64,000 nt of DNA from Paenibacillus sp. SC116 (GCF_024733555.1 NZ_JANIOF010000002.1:522219-586218), one strand, 5' to 3'; shown: positions 43,953 through 55,506, counted from the stretch's first letter. The notes: generated by a model not told the origin, from the letters alone. Numbers and translations are program-made.

Positions 43953-45050
43953 ATGATTCCTTTTCTCGATTTGAAGAAAATCAATCTTCGTCATGAAGAA
44001 GCCATTTTAAATAGTGTACAAAAAGTGCTACATTCTGGATGGTATATTTTAGGTGAAGAGGTTAAGGCTTTCGAAGCTGAATTTGCTGAATATTGCGGTA
44101 CAAAATATGCTCTGGGAGTAGCTAATGGATTAGATGCTTTAGAACTTATTATTAAAGCATATGGGATTGGACCTGGGGACGAGGTAATTGTACCTTCTAA
44201 TACTTATATTGCATCCATTTTATCTGTCTCAGCAAATGGGGCAACTCCTGTTCTAGTAGAGCCTAATTTACTGACATATAACATAGATCCAGCTAAAATT
44301 GAAGAAAAAATAACGCCTAATACAAAAGCTATCTTGGTTGTACATCTATATGGTCAGGTTTGTAATATGGAGCCTATTAACGAAATAGCTAAGAAATATA
44401 ACCTAAAGGTTATTGAAGACTGCGCTCAAGCCCATGGAGCTATTTATGCAGAGCGTAAAGTTGGAAATTTAGGTGATGCTGCGGCATTTAGCTTCTATCC
44501 AGGTAAAAACCTGGGTGCGTTAGGTGATGCAGGAGCAATTACGACAAATGACGAGATTTTATTCAAGAATCTTCAGGCATTAAGGAACTATGGATCACAT
44601 AAAAAGTATGAAAATCTTTTTAAGGGAGACAACAGTAGATTAGATGAGCTACAAGCTCCTATTTTAAGTGCAAAATTGAAGTGTCTTGATCAAGATAACG
44701 ATATGAGAAGAAATATTGCATTGTATTATTTAAATAACATAAATAATGAGCACATTACTTTGCCGTATGTAGAGGAAAATGCTGAATCACATGTATGGCA
44801 TGTATTTGTAGTTAGAACTTCAAATAGAAGTAATTTTATTGAGTATATGACTCAACAAGGTGTTCAGACTATGATTCACTATCCTATTCCACCTCACAAA
44901 CAAGAGGCATATAAGGAATGGAACGCTCTATCTTTCCCTATCTCTGAAAAGATTCACTCTGAAATTGTAAGTCTTCCAATAAGCCCTGTAATGGATATGG
45001 AGGATGTTGAAAGAGTCGTGGAGGCTGTGAATGAGTACAAACCGTATTAA
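43953..45050 (+). CDS. fdtB: dTDP-3-keto-6-deoxyhexose transaminase (FdtB/QdtB type, DegT/DnrJ family)
   Basis: PLP-dependent aminotransferase of 365 residues that would install the 3-amino group. The PLP lysine is K185 in [15 protein letters not shown], and the pyridine-binding aspartate D156 lies in [10 protein letters not shown]. The N-terminal [11 protein letters not shown] and the C-terminal [12 protein letters not shown] are typical of the DegT/DnrJ/EryC1 family. With the ketoisomerase and acyltransferase it completes a dTDP-3-acetamido-3,6-dideoxyhexose route (Fuc3NAc or Qui3NAc). Its last 20 bases overlap gtrB. Confidence 0.9.
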   Translation: MIPFLDLKKINLRHEEAILNSVQKVLHSGWYILGEEVKAFEAEFAEYCGTKYALGVANGLDALELIIKAYGIGPGDEVIVPSNTYIASILSVSANGATPVLVEPNLLTYNIDPAKIEEKITPNTKAILVVHLYGQVCNMEPINEIAKKYNLKVIEDCAQAHGAIYAERKVGNLGDAAAFSFYPGKNLGALGDAGAITTNDEILFKNLQALRNYGSHKKYENLFKGDNSRLDELQAPILSAKLKCLDQDNDMRRNIALYYLNNINNEHITLPYVEENAESHVWHVFVVRTSNRSNFIEYMTQQGVQTMIHYPIPPHKQEAYKEWNALSFPISEKIHSEIVSLPISPVMDMEDVERVVEAVNEYKPY

Positions 45051-45966
45051 ACTATCTATTGTTGTACCCATTTACTATAATGAGTTAAATATTCCCCATA
45101 CTATTCCAAGATTACAACGCTTACAGGATATTATGCCTGAATGTGATTTTGAATTTATTTTTGTAGATGATGGTTCGAAAGATAACTCATTTTCCTTGTT
45201 GATGGATGCTAAAAAACAAGATTCAAGAATTAAAGTTATTAAATTAAGTCGTAATTTTGGTTCAATGTCTGCGATACAAGCTGGTTTAAAGTTTACTACT
45301 GGTGACTGTGTTGGTGTAATAGCTGCTGATTTACAGGATCCGCCTGAAATGTTTAAAGAGATGGTGGAGCATTGGAAAAGCGGAAAAAAAGTTGTGCTTG
45401 GAACTAGGGCTGATCGAGAGGAATCTTTCTCTCAGAAGATGTTCTCAAATACCTACTATTATTTGTTAGAGAAGTTTGCTTTAAAGGGTTATCCTAAAGG
45501 TGGTTTCGATTTTCTATTAGTCGATAAACAAGTAGTACACGAGGTCTTAGAGATTGAAGAGAAGAATACGAACGTGATGAGTCTTATTTATTGGCTAGGG
45601 CATGACCAGGTGCAAATTCCTTATGTAAGGCAGGAGCGGAAGTTAGGTAAATCTAGATGGACACTTTCCAAGAAAATCAAACTTTTTGTAGATTCTTTTG
45701 TTAGTTTTTCCTATTCCCCAATTCGTTTTATGTCGTTCATTGGTATTTTTACAGCCCTCATGAGCTTTTGCTATGGAGTTTTTGTTTTAGTAGGTAATGT
45801 ATTTGGTCTTATAGAGCTTGAGGGATGGACTACAATTATTGCGCTTATAACATTTTTGCTTGGAATCATCATGATCATGTTAGGAATTATCGGTGAATAT
45901 CTTTGGAGGATATTAGATGAGAGCAGAGAAAGACCGGCTTACGTTGTTGACGAAGTATTTGAATAA
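45031..45966 (+). CDS. gtrB: Undecaprenyl-phosphate glycosyltransferase, GtrB/DPM1-like
   Basis: A 311-residue family 2 enzyme that transfers a sugar from its nucleotide to undecaprenyl phosphate on the inner face. The GT-A core (about 1-225) has [27 protein letters not shown] (DxD-like) and the [11 protein letters not shown] segment. Two C-terminal helices (about 235-255 and 270-292) anchor it. The start ATG lies in the end of fdtB after GGAGG. The 50-base overlap with gtrA is unusually long and argues for coupled synthesis. The donor may be dTDP-Fuc3NAc/Qui3NAc or UDP-glucose. Confidence 0.9.
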   Translation: MSTNRIKLSIVVPIYYNELNIPHTIPRLQRLQDIMPECDFEFIFVDDGSKDNSFSLLMDAKKQDSRIKVIKLSRNFGSMSAIQAGLKFTTGDCVGVIAADLQDPPEMFKEMVEHWKSGKKVVLGTRADREESFSQKMFSNTYYYLLEKFALKGYPKGGFDFLLVDKQVVHEVLEIEEKNTNVMSLIYWLGHDQVQIPYVRQERKLGKSRWTLSKKIKLFVDSFVSFSYSPIRFMSFIGIFTALMSFCYGVFVLVGNVFGLIELEGWTTIIALITFLLGIIMIMLGIIGEYLWRILDESRERPAYVVDEVFE

Positions 45967-46321
45967 TGAATTTTTCAAATTCGTCATTAGCGGAGGAGTT
46001 AATACAGTAGTTACATATTTAGTATACCTACTGCTTCTCATGTTTTTGAATTATTCTTTTTCGTATACAATTTCATATTTATCTGGAATATTGCTATCTT
46101 ATTATCTGAATACAATATTTGTTTTTAGTGAAAAAGTTTCTTTTCGGAAATTTTTAAAGTATCCTATTGTTTATCTTGTTCAATATTTAGTTGGTATAAT
46201 TATGATGTATGTTTTGGTTGAGTACTTAAGTATATCTGTCAAAGTTGTACCTTTGATCGTTATTATTTTAACTTTACCTTTAACATACATATTTTCTAGG
46301 TTTATTATTAAAAGTAAATGA
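45917..46321 (+). CDS. gtrA: GtrA-like membrane protein (lipid-linked sugar flippase)
   Basis: A 134-residue protein with four predicted helices (about 19-44, 47-68, 80-104 and 107-128) of the GtrA family, beginning FFKFVISGGVNTVVTYLVY. GtrA proteins are thought to flip undecaprenyl-phosphate-sugar to the outer face. The start ATG at 45917 follows GGAGG inside gtrB. It is followed 14 bases later by rfbA. Confidence 0.9.
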   Translation: MRAEKDRLTLLTKYLNNEFFKFVISGGVNTVVTYLVYLLLLMFLNYSFSYTISYLSGILLSYYLNTIFVFSEKVSFRKFLKYPIVYLVQYLVGIIMMYVLVEYLSISVKVVPLIVIILTLPLTYIFSRFIIKSK

Positions 46322-46335
46322 ATGGAGGAAACAAA

Positions 46336-47079
46336 ATGAAAGGTATTATATTAGCAGGAGGTACAGGTTCACGCCTCTACCCTTTGACAAAAGTAACAAA
46401 TAAACACTTGCTTCCTGTTGGGAAATATCCAATGATATTTCATGCTGTAAATAAGCTTAAACAAGCGGATATACATGATATTCTTATTGTTACAGGTAAA
46501 GAGCATATGGGTGATGTAGTAAATCTTTTGGGAAGCGGCCGGGAAATGGGAGTATGCTTCACTTATAAGGTGCAAGATGAAGCTGGTGGAATTGCTCAAG
46601 CGCTAGACTTAGCAGAACAATTTGTTGGTAACGATCAAATGGTAGTAATACTAGGTGACAATGTATTTGAAGATGACATTTCTTCCTATGTGAATAATTT
46701 TAGGGCTCAGGAGAAAGGTGCAAAAATTCTTCTTCAAGAAGTTCACGATCCACAAAGATATGGTGTAGCAGAATTAAATGGAGATATTATTGTATCAATC
46801 GAAGAAAAACCTCAAACGCCTAAAAGTAACCTCGCAGTTACAGGAATTTACATGTTTGATCATAGCGTATTTGATATTGTGAAGACGCTCAAACCCTCTG
46901 GGCGCGGAGAGCTAGAGATCACTGATGTTAATAATGCTTATATTAATCGTAAGGAGCTAACCTATGATGTACTTCAAGGTTGGTGGACAGATGCGGGTAC
47001 GCATGCGTCATGGGCGAAAGCTAATGAATTGGCTAAAGGCATTACATTCACTGAAGAGTTTGGGAAATTAAAGTTATAG
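46336..47079 (+). CDS. rfbA: Glucose-1-phosphate thymidylyltransferase (intact copy)
   Basis: Makes dTDP-glucose, the first step to both dTDP-rhamnose and the dideoxyaminosugar. The 247-residue short-form enzyme has GGTGSRLYPLT from residue 8, KHLLPVGKYPMI, VILGDNVFEDD, EEKPQ, GELEITDVNNAY and WWTDAGTHAS. The start at 46336 follows GGAGG; the frame's ATG at 46318 overlaps the gtrA stop and lacks a site. It is the only intact rfbA in the window and stands outside the rfbCBD unit. Confidence 0.93.
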   Translation: MKGIILAGGTGSRLYPLTKVTNKHLLPVGKYPMIFHAVNKLKQADIHDILIVTGKEHMGDVVNLLGSGREMGVCFTYKVQDEAGGIAQALDLAEQFVGNDQMVVILGDNVFEDDISSYVNNFRAQEKGAKILLQEVHDPQRYGVAELNGDIIVSIEEKPQTPKSNLAVTGIYMFDHSVFDIVKTLKPSGRGELEITDVNNAYINRKELTYDVLQGWWTDAGTHASWAKANELAKGITFTEEFGKLKL

Positions 47080-47184
47080 AAGTGTTCATATTTATATGAA
47101 CATATATATTGAGATATGATTCATATATTATTACGGCAAAAAAGTAGGGTGTTTTCTCATATTAATTCAATAATATAGTAACCT

Positions 47185-47228
47185 AACCGACAGTTATAAG
47201 CTTCTATGCTCACAACTGTCGGTTATTT
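47185..47228 (+). terminator. Terminator after rfbA
   Basis: AACCGACAGTT (47185-47195) pairs perfectly with AACTGTCGGTT (47214-47224); ATTT follows. The stem core is the same as in the terminator at 40634. Confidence 0.75.
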
Positions 47229-47230
47229 GA

Positions 47231-47239
47231 TGTTATAAT
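47231..47239 (+). promoter_or_regulatory. Extended -10 promoter for the following glycosyltransferase
   Basis: TGTTATAAT at 47231-47239 is a TG-extended consensus -10 directly after the rfbA terminator and 30 bases before the start. No -35 match is seen. Confidence 0.55.
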
Positions 47240-47268
47240 GCTTTTATCATGTTAAGGAGAATGTGGCC

Positions 47269-48168
47269 ATGGACTTATCCGTAGTTATTGTAAATTACAA
47301 TACAAAGCAATTAACACTCAACTGTTTACAGTCTGTCTATACTTCTGTAACTGATTATACGTATGAGGTCATTTTAGTAGATAATGCTTCAGTGGATGAC
47401 TCAGTAGCTGCTATACGAGAACAATTTCCACAAGTTATACTTAAAGCGAATGCTGATAATCTTGGCTTTTCTAAAGCAAATAATCAAGCGATAAGAATAG
47501 CACAGGGGAGTTACATTTTGCTTCTTAACTCAGACACAATTATTCAGCCTGATACATTGGATATAATGGTCCATTTTATGGGTGAACATCCCGAGGTTGG
47601 GGCTTCAGGATGTAAGGTTGTGCTTCCAAATGGACAGTTGGATAAAGCGTGTAGACGTGGATTCCCATCACCGCTTGCTACATTTTACTATGTATCACAA
47701 CTATCCAAACTATTTTCAAAGAGTCCGCATTTTAATACCTACCATCAAGATTATAAAAGTGAAGATGAAGCATATCCGATTGATTGTCTAGTCGGAGCAT
47801 TTATGTTGGTACGTAAAGAAACAATCGAACAAGTCGGTTTGTTGGATGAGCGGTTCTTTATGTATTTCGAGGATACAGACTGGTGTTATCGCATCCAACA
47901 AGCAGGGTGGATTAATTACTATTATCCCAAAACACAGATTATACATTATAAGCGAGCAAGCAGTCGAAATAAACCTTTTCGTATCACGTATGAATTCCAT
48001 AGAGCGATGAAGCTTTTTTATGATAAGCATTATATAAAACAGTATCCGTTTTGGGTAACTATGTTCATGTATATGGGAATTGCTGCGAAACTAGGCTTAA
48101 CACTGACTGTGCATTCGATAATAAAAGGAATTCAGCTGTTTAAGCCACAAAAAAAGACCGCAAGATGA
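47269..48168 (+). CDS. Family 2 glycosyltransferase, rhamnosyltransferase-like
   Basis: A 299-residue cytoplasmic GT-A enzyme. It opens MDLSVVIVNYNTKQ and has DNASVDDS, LLNSDTIIQPD, an acceptor-side YFEDTDWCYRIQQAG, and a hydrophobic stretch near 260-275 that may contact the membrane. Members of this group often add rhamnose. The start at 47269 is preferred because AAGGAG is eight bases upstream; GTG at 47263 is too close. It is alone between two terminators. Confidence 0.87.
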   Translation: MDLSVVIVNYNTKQLTLNCLQSVYTSVTDYTYEVILVDNASVDDSVAAIREQFPQVILKANADNLGFSKANNQAIRIAQGSYILLLNSDTIIQPDTLDIMVHFMGEHPEVGASGCKVVLPNGQLDKACRRGFPSPLATFYYVSQLSKLFSKSPHFNTYHQDYKSEDEAYPIDCLVGAFMLVRKETIEQVGLLDERFFMYFEDTDWCYRIQQAGWINYYYPKTQIIHYKRASSRNKPFRITYEFHRAMKLFYDKHYIKQYPFWVTMFMYMGIAAKLGLTLTVHSIIKGIQLFKPQKKTAR

Positions 48169-48194
48169 TATACATCATCTAATGCGGTCTTTTT
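48151..48194. terminator. Bidirectional terminator
   Basis: AAAAAGACCGCA (48151-48162) and TGCGGTCTTTTT (48183-48194) enclose a second AGATGAT/ATCATCT stem. It overlaps the last codons of both converging genes. Confidence 0.9.
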
Positions 48195-49698
48195 AGTAAG
48201 CACCTTCTCCACGTATAACAACGGGAATTGTTTTGAATAAAATCTTAAGTTCCATCGAGATGCTCCATTGCTCGATGTAATATAAGTCAAGTTTCATCCA
48301 TTCATCGAACGTTATATTGCTCCGACCGCTAACTTGCCATAAACCTGTAATACCAGGTCTAATGTCTAATCGTCTCCATTGATAGTCGTTGTATAGCTCA
48401 ACCTCATTCGGTAATGGAGGACGAGGCCCAATCAAGCTCATCTCGCCTTTCAACACATTAAATAGTTGAGGGAGTTCATCAATCGAAAATTTTCGAATGA
48501 AGCGACCTACTTTAGTGATCCTAGGATCATTTTTCATTTTAAAAGCAGGACCATCAGCTTCATTGAATTGTTCTAATTCTGCCTTCATTTGCTCCGCATT
48601 AACAACCATAGAGCGGAACTTGTGCATAGCAAAGGGCGCCCCATTTTTACCAATACGTTTTTGATGAATGAAGATAGGTCCTTTGGAATCAATCTTTATG
48701 CAAATAGCCACAAAAATCAAGATGGGCGAAATTAAGATAATACCAATAGATGATAATATAATATCTGCAGTACGCTTAAAGAATAAGTTCATTCCTCGCA
48801 AAGGTGTTTTTACAAGCTCGATACACGGATAATCAAAGGCATTATCGTAAACAACACTACTTGTTACGAGTTCGAACATTTCAGGTATTATTTTAATTTG
48901 AACGTCGTACTTGCGAATCATAGATATGAGTTCATTGATAATGTTCCGTTCCGATGGAATTGTGATATAAATTTCTTGTATTTTGTGTTTTTGAATCCAT
49001 TTTTCAATCTGGCTTATCTTCCCTAGAACTTCTGTACCTTCTTTGTAATCATCTAGGAATCCGACGAAACGACCACCATTTACTTGACTCGAAACCACTT
49101 GGTCACGTAATTGTTCCCCCACTTTACCTGCGCCAATAATGAGTACATTTTTACTGTAGCTCTTAGAACGATGCAGCAGCACTCTTAAAGTTAATCGGAG
49201 GAACCGGCATAGAAGGAAAATAGAAACGGTTAGTAAAGCAAGAAGTAAAATGAGAACCCGCGAATAAACAACACTGGTCTTTAAGAAAAAGATTAAACCG
49301 ATAGCAATAAGAAAAGAAAAAATGGTTGCTTTGACGGCAATAATCGTGTCGTCGATAATTCGAATATCTCGGTTCCATCGATATAAACCTTTTTGATACA
49401 GCATTGCCGTATATATCGGGTATATTATACCTAACAATAATATGTACTCAGGGACGATCGGAATTTGTTGCAGGCTATTTAACACATTACTCCATTGAAA
49501 AGTTCCGTAATCGGGAATGACTTTATAATAGAAGAGAAGCAAGAAGCCAGCTATATAGAGAGCAAACTCAATCCCTATCATCATAAGATTCAAGGTGGTC
49601 TCCATTCTTAGTGCTCTGCGCTTCTGGAGGGCAATGTGTTCCGCTATATGCAAGTGGGTCGTGTGAAGTTTTTTGTTTACTTGCATCTGTAAACTCAT
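48193..49698 (-). CDS. Polyprenyl-phosphate sugar-1-phosphate transferase (initiating enzyme)
   Basis: A 501-residue enzyme of the WbaP/WsfP type that starts glycan assembly by moving hexose-1-phosphate to undecaprenyl phosphate. Four or five helices occupy about 35-175, a Rossmann-like CoA-binding domain about 180-300, and the bacterial sugar transferase domain about 310-500. Conserved parts include KRTADI at the re-entrant helix, HKFRSMVVNAE, FSIDELPQLFNVLKGEMSLIGPRPP and RPGITGLWQVSGRS. The sugar may be glucose or galactose; galE upstream makes galactose plausible. The start at 49698 follows AAGGAG. Confidence 0.9.
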   Translation of the reverse strand: MSLQMQVNKKLHTTHLHIAEHIALQKRRALRMETTLNLMMIGIEFALYIAGFLLLFYYKVIPDYGTFQWSNVLNSLQQIPIVPEYILLLGIIYPIYTAMLYQKGLYRWNRDIRIIDDTIIAVKATIFSFLIAIGLIFFLKTSVVYSRVLILLLALLTVSIFLLCRFLRLTLRVLLHRSKSYSKNVLIIGAGKVGEQLRDQVVSSQVNGGRFVGFLDDYKEGTEVLGKISQIEKWIQKHKIQEIYITIPSERNIINELISMIRKYDVQIKIIPEMFELVTSSVVYDNAFDYPCIELVKTPLRGMNLFFKRTADIILSSIGIILISPILIFVAICIKIDSKGPIFIHQKRIGKNGAPFAMHKFRSMVVNAEQMKAELEQFNEADGPAFKMKNDPRITKVGRFIRKFSIDELPQLFNVLKGEMSLIGPRPPLPNEVELYNDYQWRRLDIRPGITGLWQVSGRSNITFDEWMKLDLYYIEQWSISMELKILFKTIPVVIRGEGAY

Positions 49699-49737
49699 AT
49701 ATTTACACTCCTTGACAAAAAGTCCTAACTCTATGAC

Positions 49738-49746
49738 ATTATAGCA
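49738..49746 (-). promoter_or_regulatory. Extended -10 promoter for the sugar-phosphate transferase
   Basis: On the minus strand TGCTATAAT reads as a TG-extended consensus -10, about 40 bases upstream of the ATG. No good -35 is visible. The plus-strand side of this gap (to 49937) holds a TACAAT at 49915 but no clear promoter for pcrB. Confidence 0.55.
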
Positions 49747-49937
49747 TAGTTTAGTGGTCTGATAGAGTATTAATTATTATAACGAACAAGTATTCTTATT
49801 ATATGCTCCTCACCTCACATTGACACCCCCTACATACTCACTTAGACTTAATTTTATTGGGTGTAAAGGTAACAAGCATTTCGTATGAAAAGCCCGCTTT
49901 GGAAAGCCAGGGCGTACAATAGAGTGGAGGTAACAAC

Positions 49938-50690
49938 GTGACAGCTTCGGAGAGGCAAGTAGCGCAAAGAAGTGTAATAGATGATATTCAGCTCCCAACA
50001 TGGAGGCATGTGTTCAAGCTAGATCCCGATAAGGAGATTAGCGATGAAGCATTGGATCAAGTGTGCCTGTCAGGAACAGATGCAATCATTGTCGGGGGAT
50101 CTAGTGGAGTAACCTTTGAAAATACAGTTGATCTCATGGCGCGTATTCGTCGTTATGAGCTTCCGGCAGTTCAAGAAGTATCTGATTTGGATGCAGTCGT
50201 GCCGGGGTTTGATGCTTACTTGATTCCGATGGTACTTAATACGACCAATCCAGATTGGTTAGTCGGTCAACATCAGCGAGCGATTGAACAATATGGATAT
50301 ATGATGCCATGGGAGCTTCTTATTCCCGAAGGATATCTAATCCTGAATCCAGATTGTACAGCGGCAAAGGTGAGCGAAGCGAATGCAAACCTTTCGAAGA
50401 AAGAAGCTGTCGCATATGCACAAGTGGCGGACAAGCTGATGCAACTGCCACTCGTATATATAGAGTATAGTGGTACATTTGGTGATATGGATACGGTAAA
50501 AGCAATTCGCACAGCAATAAGTCAAGCATTCGTCATTTACGGCGGCGGTATTAAGACAGCGGGACAGGCGCGGGAGGCCGCAGAAGCAGCAGATGTAGTT
50601 GTTGTAGGCAACATTATCTATGAAGATATGGCAGCGGCATTAGCTACGGTAAATACAGTTAAGGAAATCAACAAAGAGGACAATGTTTAA
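49938..50690 (+). CDS. pcrB: Heptaprenylglyceryl phosphate synthase
   Basis: A 250-residue TIM-barrel prenyltransferase that joins heptaprenyl diphosphate to glycerol-1-phosphate, an archaeal-style ether lipid reaction found in Bacillales. Family segments include WRHVFKLDPDKEIS, GGSSGVTFENT, YIEYSGTFGD and FVIYGGGIKTAGQA for phosphate binding. The start is GTG at 49938 after GTGGAGG. As in Bacillus it precedes pcrA and ligA. Confidence 0.94.
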   Translation: MTASERQVAQRSVIDDIQLPTWRHVFKLDPDKEISDEALDQVCLSGTDAIIVGGSSGVTFENTVDLMARIRRYELPAVQEVSDLDAVVPGFDAYLIPMVLNTTNPDWLVGQHQRAIEQYGYMMPWELLIPEGYLILNPDCTAAKVSEANANLSKKEAVAYAQVADKLMQLPLVYIEYSGTFGDMDTVKAIRTAISQAFVIYGGGIKTAGQAREAAEAADVVVVGNIIYEDMAAALATVNTVKEINKEDNV

Positions 50691-50835
50691 GATTGTCTTG
50701 GTGGATTAACCATTTTCGGAAGCCTTTTCTGCAAATTGCAGCTAAGCTATATATGGTTCAATTTCTTTTATAAGGTACATGAGGACAATAGATTAAACAG
50801 GACAATCTATTTATATAGAAAGGAGCAACGGCATT

Positions 50836-53280
50836 ATGTTTGAATTTCTTGAATCATCCGGCAGCAAACGTCCGGAACCTCAATTAAGTGTAGATATTCA
50901 TGAAGCAGTAAAGAAACTGAATCCTGAGCAGGGGCGTGCAGTTGAAACAACAGAAGGGCCGCTACTTATTATGGCAGGAGCGGGTTCGGGCAAGACTCGC
51001 GTATTGACGCATCGTATCGCTTATTTAATTGCAACGCGCAAGGCGGCTCCTTGGAGTATACTGGCGCTTACGTTTACGAATAAGGCAGCACGTGAAATGC
51101 AGGAGCGTGTGGCCAAGCTGGTTGGGCCAGAAGGTCATGATATTTGGGTATCGACATTCCACTCGATGTGTGTACGCATTTTACGCAAAGATATTGAGCG
51201 GATTGGGTTTACATCCAACTTTACGATTCTTGATTCTTCTGATCAGCTGTCGGTTATCCGTGGCTGTATGAAGGATTTAAATATAGATACGAAACAGTTT
51301 GACCCGAAGGCAGTACAAGCCGTTATGAGCTCTGCCAAGAATGAACTTATAGGCCCAAGTAGATTTGAGCAGAAGGCAAGGGATTATTTCGAAGGCATTG
51401 TAGCAAAAGTGTATAAGGCTTACCAGAAGCGGCTTAAAGCCAACAATGCGTTAGATTTCGATGATTTGATCATGAAGACAACGGATTTATTCCGTGAAGT
51501 CCCAGAAGTGCTGGACTATTATCAGAAGAAGTTCAAATATATTCATGTTGATGAGTATCAAGATACGAACCGTGCCCAGTATATGCTTTGCCGCATGTTA
51601 GCGGATCAGCATCAAAATATTTGCGTTGTTGGTGATAGCGATCAGTCCATCTACGGATGGCGCGGTGCAGACATTACGAATATTTTGAACTTTGAAGAGG
51701 ATTATCCAAGCGCAACAGCGATTCTGTTGGAGCAGAACTACCGTTCCACGGCAAATATCCTTAATGCGGCGAATGAAGTCATTAAGCTAAATACAGGACG
51801 CAAGCCGAAGAAGCTGTGGACGGACTCAGGCGAAGGCAACCTGATCAAGATGTACCAGGCAGATACGGAGCATGATGAAGGCTATTTCGTTACGGCGGAA
51901 ATTAAGAAAAATCAGATGAGTGGGATGTCCTACGACAATCACGCCATATTATATCGGACAAATGCCCAGTCTCGTGTAATCGAGGAAATTCTAATTAAGT
52001 CGGATATTCCATATCAAATTGTCGGCGGTATCAAGTTCTATGATCGTAAAGAGATTAAAGACTTGCTCGCTTATTTAAAGCTGGTTTCGAATCCATACAG
52101 CGATATTGATTTGGATCGTATCATTAATGTACCGAAACGGGGCATAGGTGCGACAACATTGGCGAAGCTGTCTGAAGCAGCTACGTCACGAGGCACTTCC
52201 ATGATGCAAGTCATTACAGATATGGACATGTTGGATATTGCACCAAAGACAAAGAACGCGTTACGTGAGTTCCATGCGATGATTGATAGTGTGCATCGTA
52301 TGTTGGAATATTTGTCTGTTACGGAGCTGACCGAGAAGTTGCTTGAGCTGTCAGAGTACAAACTAGAACTGCAACGTGAAAATACGTTAGAATCTAAGGC
52401 TAGACTAGAAAACATTGATGAGTTCTTGTCTGTTACTCAAGAGTTTGAGAAACGGAACGAAGACAAATCACTCGTATCCTTCTTAACGGATTTGGCACTT
52501 ATCGCTGATATTGACACGCTTGGAGACAAAGCAGATGAGAACGAGCCACAAGATGCGGTCATTCTAATGACGATGCATAGTGCGAAGGGCTTGGAGTTCC
52601 CTGTCGTATTTATCATCGGTATGGAAGAAGGCGTATTCCCGCATAGTCGTACCTTTACCGACGAGAATGAGCTGGAGGAAGAACGTCGTCTTGCTTATGT
52701 AGGGATTACACGTGCAGAGAAACAGTTGTTCTTGAGCTGCGCACGCACGCGTACGTTATTTGGTCGAACAAATGCTAATAAGCCTTCACGCTTCTTAGAT
52801 GAAATACCAGAACATTTGAAGGAAGACGTTTCACCATCCGGCAATCGCTATGGCCAATATGACCGTTATGGTCGTCAGGGAACTTCTTCTGCTTACGGTG
52901 GACGTGGATTGGGTTATAACGGATCCCAATCCGGTACGGTTGGCTATGGAGCAGGAGGAGGTATTGCACCAGGTCAGTCGCAATCTGGTGGCTTTGGTTC
53001 GGCTGGAATGAATCGTCCTGGTTCTATGGGAGCGGGACAAGGAACTCGCCCTAGTGCGCCGCAAGTTAAGGTAACATCTCCGCTCGATAAGGCGCGTGAA
53101 ACAGGCGGTGGTAATGCTTCATACGTAGCAGGTGACAAGGTCTCTCATGCGAAGTGGGGAACAGGTGTCATCGTATCTGTGAAAGGTACAGGTACCGATA
53201 CAGAGCTGCAAATTGCATTCCCAGCACCGGTTGGCTTGAAGCGTTTGTTGGCAGCGTTCGCGCCAGTGACGAAGGTCTAA
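50836..53280 (+). CDS. pcrA: ATP-dependent DNA helicase PcrA (UvrD/Rep family)
   Basis: Superfamily 1A 3'-5' helicase used in repair and plasmid replication, 814 residues. AGAGSGKT (47-54) is Walker A; further motifs are TFTNKAAREM, VDEYQDTN, GDSDQSIYGWRGA, LEQNYRS, TMHSAKGLEF and VGITRAEKQL. Residues about 670-755 form a Gly/Ser/Gln-rich low-complexity linker (GYGAGGG, GQSQSGGFGSAG), longer than in the 739-residue B. subtilis enzyme. It leads to the conserved C-terminal module (DKVSHAKWGTGVIVSVKG) that binds RNA polymerase in PcrA. The ribosome binding site is AAAGGAG. Confidence 0.96.
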   Translation: MFEFLESSGSKRPEPQLSVDIHEAVKKLNPEQGRAVETTEGPLLIMAGAGSGKTRVLTHRIAYLIATRKAAPWSILALTFTNKAAREMQERVAKLVGPEGHDIWVSTFHSMCVRILRKDIERIGFTSNFTILDSSDQLSVIRGCMKDLNIDTKQFDPKAVQAVMSSAKNELIGPSRFEQKARDYFEGIVAKVYKAYQKRLKANNALDFDDLIMKTTDLFREVPEVLDYYQKKFKYIHVDEYQDTNRAQYMLCRMLADQHQNICVVGDSDQSIYGWRGADITNILNFEEDYPSATAILLEQNYRSTANILNAANEVIKLNTGRKPKKLWTDSGEGNLIKMYQADTEHDEGYFVTAEIKKNQMSGMSYDNHAILYRTNAQSRVIEEILIKSDIPYQIVGGIKFYDRKEIKDLLAYLKLVSNPYSDIDLDRIINVPKRGIGATTLAKLSEAATSRGTSMMQVITDMDMLDIAPKTKNALREFHAMIDSVHRMLEYLSVTELTEKLLELSEYKLELQRENTLESKARLENIDEFLSVTQEFEKRNEDKSLVSFLTDLALIADIDTLGDKADENEPQDAVILMTMHSAKGLEFPVVFIIGMEEGVFPHSRTFTDENELEEERRLAYVGITRAEKQLFLSCARTRTLFGRTNANKPSRFLDEIPEHLKEDVSPSGNRYGQYDRYGRQGTSSAYGGRGLGYNGSQSGTVGYGAGGGIAPGQSQSGGFGSAGMNRPGSMGAGQGTRPSAPQVKVTSPLDKARETGGGNASYVAGDKVSHAKWGTGVIVSVKGTGTDTELQIAFPAPVGLKRLLAAFAPVTKV

Positions 53281-53430
53281 TGGCATATAAATTGCCCTGC
53301 GAGAGCGTAGGGGGAATAAATAAGTTTTGAGTCTATTCAAGAAGGATTACTGCAGAAGTTAACATCAAGGTAGTCCTTCCTTAGCCTGAGGCTTAACATG
53401 ATAAATGTTTAACGTAACAAAGTTTAATGA

Positions 53431-55506
<2,076 letters not shown>

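Noticed and set aside
53340..53400. Terminator between pcrA and ligA
   Set aside because: An AAGGA/TCCTT hairpin is present but imperfect and lacks a T-run, so pcrA and ligA are treated as likely cotranscribed.
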